Notes: generated by a model from the letters alone, not told the origin. Positions 34,343 to 43,598 are shown, numbered from the stretch's first letter. The stretch is 64,000 nt of DNA from Parabacteroides distasonis (GCA_021531385.1 JAFBIR010000007.1:1-64000), one strand, 5' to 3'. Program-made: numbers and translations.

Positions 34343-35047
34343 TTATATCGAAAAATAGTTGCAAATCAATTCAATAACGGGAACTAACACAGCGGTCATG
34401 ATGCCCATCAAGCCAATGGCCAATCCACTCAGTGCCCCTTCGATGGCCCCAATCTGTATAGCGGCAGCTGTTCCTACCCCATGCGAGGAGGCTCCCAGAG
34501 CCAGTCCCTTGGCGATGCTACTCTCAATGCCTAACATACGCATCACGATGGGGCCCACGATACTGCCAAAGATACCGACTGCCACCACAATGACGGCGGT
34601 CAAAGAGGGGATGCCTCCGCTCTTTTCCGAAATCCCCATGGCGATAGGGGTCGTGACGGATTTAGGTTCCAAGGTGGCGATTAACGCTTGATCCGCTCCC
34701 ATGAGCTTGCCAATCAGGATCACACTGACGATGCCGACAATGGCTCCCACGAAAATTGAGGTCAAGATAGAGACGACATTCCCTTTTAAATATTGAATCT
34801 GTTCATAGAGTACATAGCCTAACGCCACTACCGAAGGGCCTAACAGAAAGTGGATCAGATGGCTCTTCTCTCGAAACGTCTCATACGGAATGCCCAACAG
34901 TTCCAATACGGCAATGATGGCGAAGATGGTGGTCAGCAGGGGATGCAACAATGGCAGATGCGTTTTCTTATACAATGCCGTCGCTACTAAATAGGTGCCG
35001 ATAACCAACGTCAAGGCAAATAGCTCCGATTGCGTAATATTAACCAT
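34343..35047 (-). CDS. lrgB: LrgB/CidB family membrane protein
   Basis: A 234-residue membrane protein with about six to seven helices. It carries the LrgB signature in PKSVTTPIAMGISEKSGG and in LALGASSHGVGTAAA. In Staphylococcus, LrgAB modulates murein hydrolase activity and cell lysis; plant and Bacillus relatives transport glycolate or pyruvate, so transport of a small carboxylate is an alternative. It overlaps the LrgA gene by eight bases (35040-35047), forming the standard two-gene operon. Confidence 0.92.
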   Translation of the reverse strand: MVNITQSELFALTLVIGTYLVATALYKKTHLPLLHPLLTTIFAIIAVLELLGIPYETFREKSHLIHFLLGPSVVALGYVLYEQIQYLKGNVVSILTSIFVGAIVGIVSVILIGKLMGADQALIATLEPKSVTTPIAMGISEKSGGIPSLTAVIVVAVGIFGSIVGPIVMRMLGIESSIAKGLALGASSHGVGTAAAIQIGAIEGALSGLAIGLMGIMTAVLVPVIELICNYFSI

Positions 35048-35393
35048 GATGCCGTTTTTTCTCGAATGATTCTTGGGTCAGGGCAACGGAGGCGATCACC
35101 AACAGCGTACTGACCAATGAGGCTGTCAGTAAAACGGCCCAATACTGCGAGATAATGCCCATGGCATTCATCAAACCTACGCCTGCGGGGACGAAGAAAA
35201 GCCCCATGTTTTGTGTGAGCAACGTGGAGATGCTACCGACTTGGTGTGGCTTGATCCAACGAAAAGCTAACGATAAGAATAACAAGACCATCCCGATCAC
35301 ACTGCCGGGAATGAAGCCATCAATGAAATGGCTTATGAACTCTCCTATGAAATAGAAGAACAAGATATAAAATACCTCAACCAATTTGTTCAT
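35040..35393 (-). CDS. lrgA: CidA/LrgA family membrane protein
   Basis: A 117-residue holin-like protein with four predicted membrane helices and a charged tail. It shows the GEFISHFIDGFIPGSVIGM region and FFVPAGVGLMN typical of LrgA/CidA. It works together with LrgB, whose gene overlaps the end of this one. The -7 element TATCTTTG lies at 35420-35427, 27 bases before the start. Confidence 0.9.
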   Translation of the reverse strand: MNKLVEVFYILFFYFIGEFISHFIDGFIPGSVIGMVLLFLSLAFRWIKPHQVGSISTLLTQNMGLFFVPAGVGLMNAMGIISQYWAVLLTASLVSTLLVIASVALTQESFEKKRHHG

Positions 35394-35419
35394 CTTTACG
35401 GATGCTTAGATAACCGCCG

Positions 35420-35427
35420 CAAAGATA
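35420..35427 (-). promoter_or_regulatory. -7 element of the lrgAB operon
   Basis: TATCTTTG on the minus strand between mgtE and lrgA. Confidence 0.6.
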
Positions 35428-35473
35428 CGAAATCAGTACAGAATATGTTTTGCAACATATCCTTTTAACATAA

Positions 35474-36820
35474 TTAGGCCAATGCGGAGGCGATGAACAT
35501 GTAGATCATCATGCCGATGATGTCGTTGGTGATGGTGATAAAGGGACCGGTCGCCAAGGCGGGATCGACCTTCATCTTATCCAAGGTCATAGGAACCAAG
35601 GTGCCGAAGATACTGGCGAATATCACCACGGCGAACAGGCTCAACGAAACAGTGGCGGTGATGCCTCGGTCGCCTAACATAAAGAAATTATAGATAAATA
35701 CAACCAAGCTGATGATGCTGGCATTGATCAACGACACGGCAGCCTCTTTCAGGATCTGTGGCACGATATTTCCCTCCTTCAAGGAGTTGTTGGCCAAACC
35801 TTGCACCACGATCGCAGAGGATTGAATGCCGACATTTCCTCCGGTTCCACCAATCAGCGGAATGAACAGGGCCATCTTGGGATTGGTGGCGAAACTGCTC
35901 TCGAAACCACCCAGGATGACGGAATTACCCAATCCGCCAATCATGCCGATCAGCAACCAAGGCAGGCGGGCGGCTGTCTGGGTGAAGACATTATCGGAGG
36001 TCTCCACGTCTTGCGAGATACCGGATGCCAACTGGTAGTCACGCTCGTGCTGCTCGCGTACCTCATCCATGACATCATCCACCGTGATGCGCCCTACTAA
36101 CCGACCGATGCTATCAATGACCGGGACAGCCACGATGTCATATTTGTCGATGATCTCCGTCACCTCCTCAATGCTGTCGCTGTCGTGCACGGCGATCGGG
36201 TCTTTCTTCATCACATGCTTGATCTTCGAGACGGAGGGATTGGTGATCATTTTTTTCAGGGGCAGCACACCGCGTAGTCGCTCGTCGTCATCCACCACAT
36301 AGACATAATAGATCTCGCTGACCTCCTCGGCCTGTTTGCGCATCTCCTCGATGCATTTGGGCATACTCCAATTCTCGTTCACCACGATCATCTCCGTACC
36401 CATCAAACCGCCGGCGGTATCCTCATCGTATTTCAACAAATCGACAATGTCACCCGCCTGCTCCACGTCTTCGATGTGCGAAAGGATCTCCTCTTGCGTG
36501 TCCTCGTCCAACTCACGCATCAAATCTACCGCATCATCCGAATCCATGTTATCGACGAAGCGCTTGGCGATCAACTCATTTGGGAGCTCTTTCAAGAGCT
36601 TGTGTCGATCTTCCTCGTCTAACTCCATCAAGACATCGGCGGCCTTCTCGCCATCCATCAATAGATAGAGGTAAATCGCCTCCTGTAAAGACAACGATTG
36701 ATACAGCTCCGCGATATCGGCCGGGTATAACTCTTTCAGGATAACTTGCGCCTGCTCGTTATCTTTTGCCTCGATGACTTGCTTCAGGTGCTCGATGTAG
36801 TCTTTGTTCAACTCGATCAT
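35474..36820 (-). CDS. mgtE: Magnesium transporter MgtE
   Basis: A 448-residue Mg2+ channel. The N-terminal superhelical MgtE_N domain (about residues 20-125, with repeats such as LMELDEEDRHKLLKELP) is followed by two CBS domains (about 130-255). Five membrane helices come next, with the pore segment PLIGGTGGNVGIQSSA. It acts in the inner membrane as a Mg2+-gated dimer. The length is normal. It sits ten bases downstream of rsmA, so both are probably on one transcript starting at the promoter near 37690. Confidence 0.95.
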   Translation of the reverse strand: MIELNKDYIEHLKQVIEAKDNEQAQVILKELYPADIAELYQSLSLQEAIYLYLLMDGEKAADVLMELDEEDRHKLLKELPNELIAKRFVDNMDSDDAVDLMRELDEDTQEEILSHIEDVEQAGDIVDLLKYDEDTAGGLMGTEMIVVNENWSMPKCIEEMRKQAEEVSEIYYVYVVDDDERLRGVLPLKKMITNPSVSKIKHVMKKDPIAVHDSDSIEEVTEIIDKYDIVAVPVIDSIGRLVGRITVDDVMDEVREQHERDYQLASGISQDVETSDNVFTQTAARLPWLLIGMIGGLGNSVILGGFESSFATNPKMALFIPLIGGTGGNVGIQSSAIVVQGLANNSLKEGNIVPQILKEAAVSLINASIISLVVFIYNFFMLGDRGITATVSLSLFAVVIFASIFGTLVPMTLDKMKVDPALATGPFITITNDIIGMMIYMFIASALA

Positions 36821-36830
36821 GGAAGTATGC

Positions 36831-37634
36831 TTATTGTGCCGAATCGTTCTTCGTCCGATCCAGCTGTTTTTGGGTAATTAACGTCAACGCTACGAATTGC
36901 TCTACGGAGAGTTGCTCCGGTCGTTTGTCGAACAGGGGGGATGTCAAATCGGCACACTCCTTGCCCAACAAGGGACGCATGGAGTTACGAAGCGTCTTGC
37001 GTCGTTGATTGAAAGCGGTCTTCACCACGGTCTTGAAAAGTTTCTCGTCGCAACCTAACTCGGTGCGTTGGTTGCGTGTCATTTTCAAGACAGCGCTTTT
37101 CACCTTTGGAGGGGGATCGAACACCTTCTCGCTGACCGTGAAAAGGTATTCCACGTCATACCAGGCCTGAAGCAATACGCTCAAGATGCCATACGTCTTG
37201 CTGCCCGGCCCTGCGGCCAAACGCTCCGCCACCTCTTTCTGCAACATGCCGGAGCAACAGGGGATGCGGTCTTTGTAATCCAACACCTTGAAGAAGATCT
37301 GGCTCGATATGTTGTAGGGGTAATTGCCAATCACACAGAACTCTCCCGGGAAGAGCTTCGCTAAATCCAGCTTCAGGAAGTCGGCGGGGATGATGCGCCC
37401 TTTCAGGTCGGGGAAGTTGGCTTGCAGATAGGCTACGGACTCCATATCTAACTCGACAACGGTCAAGTCATGACCCGCTTCGAGCAGAAACTGCGTGAGG
37501 ACACCCATGCCCGGGCCAATCTCCAATACCGGGGTAGAAGGGTGATCAGACAGCGTATCGGCGATCCGTTGCGCGATTTGCAGGTCTTTCAAGAAATGCT
37601 GCCCTAATGCTTTTTTGGGTTTAACCAATTTCAT
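36831..37634 (-). CDS. rsmA: 16S rRNA dimethyladenosine transferase RsmA (KsgA)
   Basis: A 267-residue SAM-dependent methyltransferase that dimethylates A1518 and A1519 of 16S rRNA during late 30S assembly. Motif I is LEIGPGMGVLTQ at about residues 36-47. Motif IV is NYPYNIS, a Tyr variant of the usual NLPY that is common in Bacteroidetes. The N terminus KKALGQHFLKD is diagnostic. A helical C-terminal domain completes the protein. It is followed closely by mgtE. Confidence 0.97.
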   Translation of the reverse strand: MKLVKPKKALGQHFLKDLQIAQRIADTLSDHPSTPVLEIGPGMGVLTQFLLEAGHDLTVVELDMESVAYLQANFPDLKGRIIPADFLKLDLAKLFPGEFCVIGNYPYNISSQIFFKVLDYKDRIPCCSGMLQKEVAERLAAGPGSKTYGILSVLLQAWYDVEYLFTVSEKVFDPPPKVKSAVLKMTRNQRTELGCDEKLFKTVVKTAFNQRRKTLRNSMRPLLGKECADLTSPLFDKRPEQLSVEQFVALTLITQKQLDRTKNDSAQ

Positions 37635-37687
37635 CCGCTTCTGTCTAATGCGTTAATTTCAATTATAATGCTTATCTTCGCGATGGA

Positions 37688-37695
37688 CAAAAGTA
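37688..37695 (-). promoter_or_regulatory. -7 element of the rsmA-mgtE unit
   Basis: TACTTTTG on the minus strand, 54 bases before the start. A one-mismatch element facing the other way (TATCTTCG near 37673) could serve the divergent gene. Confidence 0.55.
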
Positions 37696-37725
37696 CAATA
37701 AATAATTTAAAGTTCGCGCTTTGTA

Positions 37726-38736
37726 ATGGAATTTAAAAGCATTCTTCGCACCTTTGTAAAGGTGGTGTTACCGTTAGGATTTGGCTTCCTGTTGCTGTGG
37801 TGGCTGTTTCGGGAAATGGATCTCAAAGAGATATGGAACGTCATCAGACATGGTGTGCGCTACGATATTATCCTGTTTTCTTTGTTGTTTGGCCTCTTTG
37901 CCAACATCGTTCGTGGCCTGCGTTGGGGATTATTGATTGAGACGTTGGGGGTTCGATTTAAGCGATCGAATGCGATCAATGCCGTGTTGGGCAATTATGC
38001 GGTGAACTTAGTCTTGCCCCGTGTGGGTGAGGTGTGGCGCTGTGGTATCGTGGCCAAGTATGACAAGATTTCCTTCTCCAAGCTGTTGGGCACGCTATTG
38101 ATTGATCGGGTGAGTGATACGATCATGGTCGGGACGATCACACTCTTCATATTTATCTTTAACATCGACTTCTTCATCAGTTTCTTCGCCAAGAATCCAG
38201 CTTTATTAGAAGGATTCCATGCGATGCTCAACTCCATTTGGATTTATGCGTTGGCGATTGGTTTGGTGATCTTGGTTTGGTTCGTCTTTAAATACATGAG
38301 TCGCTTTACGCTGGTGCGTAAGGCCAAGGAGCTGTTGCTGAACGTATGGGCTGGCATGAAGAGTATCTGGTTGATGGATAGGAAGTGGCTTTTCTTGGTG
38401 CAGACCTTGCTCATCTGGAGTGGCTATTTCTGTTATTTCTATATCACCTTCTATGCGTTCGACTTTACACGAGAGTTAGGCATTGGGGTAGGTTTGATCG
38501 CTTTCACCATGAGTAGCATCGGTGTGGCGGTCCCGGTGCAGGGAGGTATCGGTCCTTGGCATTTCATGGTCATCGCGACGTTGGTTTGCTTTGGCGTGAA
38601 TGAGAACGATGCGGCCGCTTTCGCCTTGGTGGTGCATACCGTTCAAACCGTATGGACAGGGCTTTGTGGTTTGGCTGGCATCGTGGCGTTGCCTTTGACC
38701 AATAAGACCGCAAGAGCTGCCTCGATCACCGAATAA
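37726..38736 (+). CDS. Flippase-like membrane protein (UPF0104/lysylphosphatidylglycerol synthetase TM family)
   Basis: A 336-residue membrane protein with about eight helices. It belongs to the family that shares the N-terminal flippase domain of MprF and AglD. Conserved segments include NIVRGLRWGLLIETLG, LPRVGEVWRCG and the late PVQGGIGPWH. Proteins of this family are suspected to move lipids or lipid-linked sugars across the membrane, but this member has no assigned substrate. It is transcribed away from rsmA and precedes pepD with a 40-base gap. Confidence 0.87.
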   Translation: MEFKSILRTFVKVVLPLGFGFLLLWWLFREMDLKEIWNVIRHGVRYDIILFSLLFGLFANIVRGLRWGLLIETLGVRFKRSNAINAVLGNYAVNLVLPRVGEVWRCGIVAKYDKISFSKLLGTLLIDRVSDTIMVGTITLFIFIFNIDFFISFFAKNPALLEGFHAMLNSIWIYALAIGLVILVWFVFKYMSRFTLVRKAKELLLNVWAGMKSIWLMDRKWLFLVQTLLIWSGYFCYFYITFYAFDFTRELGIGVGLIAFTMSSIGVAVPVQGGIGPWHFMVIATLVCFGVNENDAAAFALVVHTVQTVWTGLCGLAGIVALPLTNKTARAASITE

Positions 38737-38776
38737 GTTAAGGACATATTTGTTTCACACTAAATCATAATGCAGT

Positions 38777-40231
38777 ATGGCAGCAGAAATTAAAGAGCTT
38801 TCTCCGAAGCAAGTTTGGGGTTATTTTTATGACCTGACGCAGATTCCTCGTCCTACCGGACACATGGAGGCTGTTACCCGTTATTTAGTATCCTTTGGCA
38901 AGGAATTGGGGTTGGAGACGTTGCAAGATGCCGTGGGCAATGTGTTGATTCGCAAGCCGGCCACTCCTGGAATGGAGGATCGGAAGACCGTTACGCTTCA
39001 GTCGCATTTGGATATGGTGCCACAGAAGAATTCCACTGTGCAGCACGATTTTACGACCGATCCCATTGATGCCTATATCGAAGGGGAATGGGTGACCGCC
39101 CGAGAGACCACGTTAGGGGCTGATGACGGTATGGGTGTAGCTTTAGCGATGGCCGTGTTGGCAGCGAAAGAGCTGCGTCATGGACCGATCGAGGCGCTTT
39201 TCACAGTCGATGAGGAGGAGGCGATGGATGGAGCTTTCGGCTTGCGTCCCCATTGGCTGAAGGGCGATGTGCTGTTGAACTGCGATTCTGAGAAAGAGGG
39301 TGAGCTGTATGTCGGCTGTGCAGGAGGTGTGAATGTGAATGTCTCTTTGCAGTATAAAAATGACTTGGTGATACCCGAGGGTGATGTGGCCGTGAAGGTG
39401 ACCTTGACCGGTTTGAAGGGGGGGCACTCCGGCGTAGATATTCATCTGGGTAGAGCCAATGCCAATAAATTGATGTTTCGTTTCTTGAAAGAGGCCGTGC
39501 GGGATTATGGCGCTCGTCTGGCAGAGGTGGAAGGTGGTAATATGCACAATGCGATTCCCCGTGAGGCCTATGCGATCGTGACCATCCCTGGCGACAATGT
39601 GGAGGCCTTGTGGGAGTTGATTGCCGACTACCAAGACCTCTATCGGGAAGAGTATAAGGGCATTGAGAGCCATATCGACTTCACGGCGGAATTGGTGGAG
39701 CTGCCCCAATCCTTGATTCCGGAAGAGATACAAGATGATATGATCAATGCGATCGAGGCATGCCAGAATGGAGTGATCACGATGTTGCATGATTTCCCCG
39801 GTACGGTGGAATCTTCCTCAAACCTCTCTATCGTCCGTTCTTCGGAGGGGCTCTTTGAGATTAAAATCTTGGTGCGTAGCTCTTCGGAGTCTCGCAAGGA
39901 TGCGATCTGCTCCAGCTTGGAGAGCGTCTTCTCATTGGCAGGTGCCAAGGTGGAGGAGTCGGCTCCCTATAATGGTTGGCAACCTAATATTGACTCCCCG
40001 ATCTTGCAGGTCATGCGATCCACTTACAAGAATCTCTTTGGCAAGGAGCCGGAAGTGAAGGTGATGCATGCCGGTTTGGAGTGTGGCATCATCCAAGGTA
40101 CTTATCCGCAGATGGATATGGTCTCCATCGGTCCCGATTTGGAGCATCCTCATTCACCGGATGAGCGGGTGAACATCGCTTCCGTGCAGAAAACCTGGGA
40201 TTTCATCGTCGCTACCTTGGCGAACATCTGA
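38777..40231 (+). CDS. pepD: Aminoacyl-histidine dipeptidase (PepD, M20C)
   Basis: A 484-residue zinc exopeptidase that cleaves Xaa-His and other dipeptides in the cytosol. The M20 metal site is complete: His and Asp in LQSHLDMVPQ, bridging Asp in LGADDGMGVA, Glu-Glu in DEEEAMDGAFG, and a late His in GPDLEHPHSPDERV. The lid domain is inserted in the middle (about residues 190-370). HAGLECGI is typical of PepD. Length matches E. coli PepD (485). Two palindromes follow the stop codon. Confidence 0.95.
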   Translation: MAAEIKELSPKQVWGYFYDLTQIPRPTGHMEAVTRYLVSFGKELGLETLQDAVGNVLIRKPATPGMEDRKTVTLQSHLDMVPQKNSTVQHDFTTDPIDAYIEGEWVTARETTLGADDGMGVALAMAVLAAKELRHGPIEALFTVDEEEAMDGAFGLRPHWLKGDVLLNCDSEKEGELYVGCAGGVNVNVSLQYKNDLVIPEGDVAVKVTLTGLKGGHSGVDIHLGRANANKLMFRFLKEAVRDYGARLAEVEGGNMHNAIPREAYAIVTIPGDNVEALWELIADYQDLYREEYKGIESHIDFTAELVELPQSLIPEEIQDDMINAIEACQNGVITMLHDFPGTVESSSNLSIVRSSEGLFEIKILVRSSSESRKDAICSSLESVFSLAGAKVEESAPYNGWQPNIDSPILQVMRSTYKNLFGKEPEVKVMHAGLECGIIQGTYPQMDMVSIGPDLEHPHSPDERVNIASVQKTWDFIVATLANI

Positions 40232-40263
40232 TGCTTATTCAGCTGATTCAAATAGTTATTCGA

Positions 40264-40337
40264 GCGGACTCAACGGATTGTTTGAGCCCGCTCGCTGCAT
40301 AATAAGGGCTGACTCAATCAGTTGGCTGAGTCCGCTG
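40264..40337. repeat. Two related palindromes behind pepD
   Basis: Hairpin one is GCGGACTCAA with TTTGAGCCCGC (about 40265-40291). Hairpin two is CTGACTCAA with GGCTGAGTCCGC (about 40309-40335). They share the ACTCAA/TTGAG core and could act as terminators for both converging genes. The second one overlaps the last codons of the minus-strand gene that ends at 40318. Confidence 0.75.
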
Positions 40338-40878
40338 AATCCGTTTCAGAAGTGGATGGTGGAACGAAATCGTCCGGCAGGGAGTCGAGTGACACATGAT
40401 CAGACTTGGCAAAGAGGTCAATCAATCGCTCAATATCCTGTTGGATCTCTGCGGCTGTAGAGACAATCCGCTCTTTCCGGGAGGTCTTTGGGGTAGGCAT
40501 CTTGATGGGTTTCTCAATGCAAAGGCTATAAATAGAGCCAAAAGCAACGCCGGCGACTGTCGCCAAAGGCAAGCGAAGCAGGCGGGATTGTTTGTTCAAC
40601 AATTCTTCCGTTACGATACCGGCTAATAGGCCGATTCCAAGAGCGGGCAGACTGGCATGACGCACCTCAAGCCGTTGAATGAAGATTTCTCGCTTGATTT
40701 TCAAAGGGAATTGCATGAAGGATAGCAGCTCTATCGCCTTGCTCTTTTGTGATTCAGTCAGCTTGTCGCTGTACTGCAACTCTTGCTTGACCACACGCAT
40801 GATCAACTCTCGAGCCTCTTCTACGGGAGGCTCTACTTTCAGTATCTGATCGATACATTTTACATAGATATTCTCCAT
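40318..40878 (-). CDS. Hypothetical protein with central hydrophobic segment
   Basis: A 186-residue protein not recognised as a known family. The first 70 residues are helical and charged. A hydrophobic stretch (about residues 75-115, LGIGLLAGIVTEE and LATVAGVAFGSIYSL) could form one or two membrane helices. A predicted coiled region follows, and the tail is acidic and Ser/Thr-rich (TSETDSADSAN). That tail is encoded inside the palindromic repeat shared with the pepD 3' end, so it may be a recent extension. The start at 40878 gives a plausible soluble N terminus. No operon partner. Confidence 0.7.
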   Translation of the reverse strand: MENIYVKCIDQILKVEPPVEEARELIMRVVKQELQYSDKLTESQKSKAIELLSFMQFPLKIKREIFIQRLEVRHASLPALGIGLLAGIVTEELLNKQSRLLRLPLATVAGVAFGSIYSLCIEKPIKMPTPKTSRKERIVSTAAEIQQDIERLIDLFAKSDHVSLDSLPDDFVPPSTSETDSADSAN

Positions 40879-40965
40879 AATGCTGGTCTCCTTTGATGTT
40901 TATGCAAAAGAACACATTTATGCGCACATTTCCAAATAAATAATTCATGAACAATCTATCTCTTT

Positions 40966-40990
40966 AGTACGATTTTTCGTACTATCTTTG
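40966..40990 (+). promoter_or_regulatory. Promoter with embedded operator-like palindrome
   Basis: AGTACGA (40966-40972) and TCGTACT (40977-40983) form a perfect 7-bp inverted repeat around TTTT. The last base of the repeat is the first base of the -7 element TATCTTTG (40983-40990). A repressor bound there would block the promoter. Confidence 0.65.
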
Positions 40991-41054
40991 TGCTGTTTAG
41001 AATGATATGGAGTAACAATAACCGCCCGAAAGGCATTAAACAGATAATGAAATT

Positions 41055-41309
41055 ATGGAGTACGCAATACATCAAACGATTGAACAACAAACCATGCGGC
41101 AAAAGCTGTATGATTTATTAGTGGCCATCTCTTGGGCGGATTTATCCCGTACCTATTTTGGAAAGTCAAGCTCATGGCTGTATCATAAAATGGATGGGCG
41201 AGATGGAAATGGAAAGCCTACCACTTTCACCGCAGAGGAACAAGAACAATTGAAAGGAGCGCTGATCGATTTGTCCAATCGGATCAGAAAAGCTGCGGAA
41301 ACAATATGA
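41055..41309 (+). CDS. DUF5053-like small protein
   Basis: An 84-residue protein matching the pattern I recall for the Bacteroidales DUF5053 family: WADLSRTYFGKSSSWLYHKM, then DGRDGNG and a Leu/Ala-rich C-terminal helix. The YFGKSSSWLYHK segment looks like the recognition part of a helix-turn-helix, so DNA binding is possible but unproven. Members are commonly found scattered in mobile or accessory regions. It has its own promoter with a palindrome overlapping the -7 element (40966-40990), which would fit self-repression. Confidence 0.75.
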   Translation: MEYAIHQTIEQQTMRQKLYDLLVAISWADLSRTYFGKSSSWLYHKMDGRDGNGKPTTFTAEEQEQLKGALIDLSNRIRKAAETI

Positions 41310-41323
41310 CGTAGTATCGGGAG

Positions 41324-42448
41324 TCAACCAAATCGAAGATGCAATACGACCAGCTCGGAGCGGGTGCCTACCCGATAGGGAGGACCGGCGAAGCCGATGC
41401 CGGAGGAGACGTAAAACTGGGAGGAGGCTTTGCGGTAATAGCCATAAGGACACTCGTAGATGAGTTTCATCACCAAGGGATAGGGCCAGAACTGTCCATT
41501 GTGCGTATGACCACAAAGCGTTAGGTCAATGCCGTTCATGACGGATTCGGAGAAACGCAAAGGCTGATGATCCAAGACGATCAAGGGCTTACGGGTATCT
41601 ACCCCTTCCAAGAGACCATGCAAACCCCGACGCTTCCGATTAACCAGGTCATCCCGCCCAATCAGGTAAAAGGTGGAGTCGGGTTGCGCTACGGAGTCAA
41701 CCAATAGCGTTGCCCCGGTTTGCCGGATCCAGCGATACTTGGCAAACCGATTGGCCCGATACTCATGGTTCCCATTGACCGCATAGACACCCAGAGGGGC
41801 TTGTAATTGGCGCAGATCCTCCTCGACATGCGCCTTCTCGGCAAAGCGCGACTCATAATCCAACCAGTCGCCCACCCATACCACTAAATCGGGATGCTGG
41901 GCGTTGCTCAATGCCACATATTTACGTACCAACCGGTTGCTGATCATCTCACCAATATGCAGGTCGGTCATCATGACAATGGTCAAGCTATCCCTGCCTT
42001 CCACTTGCTTGGGAATCGTGAGGTATTGGTGACGCACGACCGGATGGTTGACTACCCAGTTGGCATGGATCATTAAAGCGGTTACACCCAGCGCAATGGC
42101 AACGAACAGGCCACCCTTTACGGCAGACAGGTGTAGTGTCACCCACTGTGGGAACCAAGGCCAGCGACGATGGGTGAACCGCAGCACCTCTATGCAGCAC
42201 AGGGCCATTGTGAGGTAGAGCGAAGCGATGTACCAAGTGTTACAGATGTAATAGATCGGGATCAACAGCTGATCCGGCAAGGTCTTGACGAAGCAGAACC
42301 CGAACAGGAAAATCGCCAACTCCAACGCCAATAATCCGATGAAGGGCCAGCGAAGCCAACGTTTCGGCGGCAAGGCTTGATACCCTCGATACCCGATATA
42401 GGGGGTGAGAAGAAGCTGCAAGAAAATGGATTGCAGAAATACTTTCAT
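41324..42448 (-). CDS. Membrane-anchored metallophosphoesterase (YkuE/YaeI-like), copy 2
   Basis: A 374-residue protein with about four N-terminal membrane helices (residues 5-145) followed by a calcineurin-like phosphoesterase domain. The metal motifs are DLHIGE, GDWLDYE, GNHEY, and GHTHNGQFWP. E. coli and Bacillus relatives of this domain act on lipid A or phospholipid-linked pyrophosphates, or have unknown substrates. Its start overlaps the stop of the paralogous upstream gene as ATGA (42445-42448). The two proteins are similar in design and length, so they came from a tandem duplication. Confidence 0.88.
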   Translation of the reverse strand: MKVFLQSIFLQLLLTPYIGYRGYQALPPKRWLRWPFIGLLALELAIFLFGFCFVKTLPDQLLIPIYYICNTWYIASLYLTMALCCIEVLRFTHRRWPWFPQWVTLHLSAVKGGLFVAIALGVTALMIHANWVVNHPVVRHQYLTIPKQVEGRDSLTIVMMTDLHIGEMISNRLVRKYVALSNAQHPDLVVWVGDWLDYESRFAEKAHVEEDLRQLQAPLGVYAVNGNHEYRANRFAKYRWIRQTGATLLVDSVAQPDSTFYLIGRDDLVNRKRRGLHGLLEGVDTRKPLIVLDHQPLRFSESVMNGIDLTLCGHTHNGQFWPYPLVMKLIYECPYGYYRKASSQFYVSSGIGFAGPPYRVGTRSELVVLHLRFG

Positions 42449-43545
42449 GGCTCCGCTTGGAAGGTGAGGTTAAACACAACGATCTCACTATCTGTGCCGA
42501 TGCGGAACGGGGGGCCCCACAGGGAAAGACCGGAGGAGACATAGATGAGGCAATCGCCGATCTCTTTACTGCCATAGCTCCACTCAAATAGCCGATCGAC
42601 CAACAGACTCATGGGCCAGATTTGCCCCCGATGGGTATGGCCGCTGAATTGCAGATCGACCCCTGCTTGTGCGCTCTCTGCCAAGTCGTATGGCTGATGA
42701 TCGACCAGCACAATGGGACGTGTGTGATCCAAAGAGGCGGTTAACGCAGAGAGGGATTTCCGATGCGTGTTCCGTCGGTCATCCCGTCCTACAAACTGCA
42801 GGCCGTTCGGCAAACGCACGACGGAATCCCGCAGGAGGACAATGGGTGTCTCAGCGATGAACCGCTTTACCTCCTGAATACCACTCATGAAGTCATGATT
42901 CCCCGGTATAAAATAGGTACCCAAGGGGACATGGATGTCTGAAAGCTCCTCTTGCATCCGCTCTTGCCAAAGCGGTTCGATGGCATGATCCACCAAATCG
43001 CCACCGATGAGCACTAAGTCCGGTCGCAAGGCATTGATTTGCTGGATATATTTTTGCAACATTGTTTTATTGGTGGCGTACCCCAAATGCACATCGCTGA
43101 TCGCTACGATTCGCAGTTGCTGCTCTTCGCCCACAAGGGCCTTGGGGATGGTGCGATCAATCGTCCGCACGACCGGGTGCATATAGTGGTAATTGCCGTA
43201 AGCCAAGAGGCTCAGTACGGCAAAGAGCGCGAAATGAAATCCGTAGGGCAGCTGTAAGTGGCAGATTTTCAAGAGATCTAACAGCAGCAACGCAATCACC
43301 ATATAGAGGGTAAAGACCAACCAACCGGTGCCGACCTGCTCAATCAGCTGAGCCATCGTGGAGGGCAGGTGCACTTGCCGTAGGAAAAAAGCTCCGAAGA
43401 AGGACAGCGCACAGCAAAGGAAGATGATGAGTAACAAAACCTTTACCCCCGTGGATTGGGCAGCGAAGGCCGCTTTCCCTCGGAAAAAGAGATAGACGTT
43501 GCCTGCGAGATAGGCCAACGGAAGAAGAAAAAAGAGATACTTCAT
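42445..43545 (-). CDS. Membrane-anchored metallophosphoesterase (YkuE/YaeI-like), copy 1
   Basis: A 366-residue paralogue of the following gene with the same layout: N-terminal membrane helices (about residues 1-125), then a phosphoesterase domain with SDVHLGYA, GGDLVDH, GNHDFM and GHTHRGQIWP. Both copies keep every metal-binding residue, so both should be active. The pair is co-transcribed from the -7 element TATCTTTG at 43566-43573, only about 14 bases from the likely transcript start to the ATG. Substrate unknown. Confidence 0.88.
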   Translation of the reverse strand: MKYLFFLLPLAYLAGNVYLFFRGKAAFAAQSTGVKVLLLIIFLCCALSFFGAFFLRQVHLPSTMAQLIEQVGTGWLVFTLYMVIALLLLDLLKICHLQLPYGFHFALFAVLSLLAYGNYHYMHPVVRTIDRTIPKALVGEEQQLRIVAISDVHLGYATNKTMLQKYIQQINALRPDLVLIGGDLVDHAIEPLWQERMQEELSDIHVPLGTYFIPGNHDFMSGIQEVKRFIAETPIVLLRDSVVRLPNGLQFVGRDDRRNTHRKSLSALTASLDHTRPIVLVDHQPYDLAESAQAGVDLQFSGHTHRGQIWPMSLLVDRLFEWSYGSKEIGDCLIYVSSGLSLWGPPFRIGTDSEIVVFNLTFQAEP

Positions 43546-43565
43546 GTGGTCTGAGTGATTTGCCG

Positions 43566-43573
43566 CAAAGATA
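43566..43573 (-). promoter_or_regulatory. -7 element of the metallophosphoesterase pair
   Basis: TATCTTTG on the minus strand in the 53-base gap behind the GH9-NodB gene. Confidence 0.62.
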
Positions 43574-43598
43574 GATGAAAATCTTGAATTACCGATCT

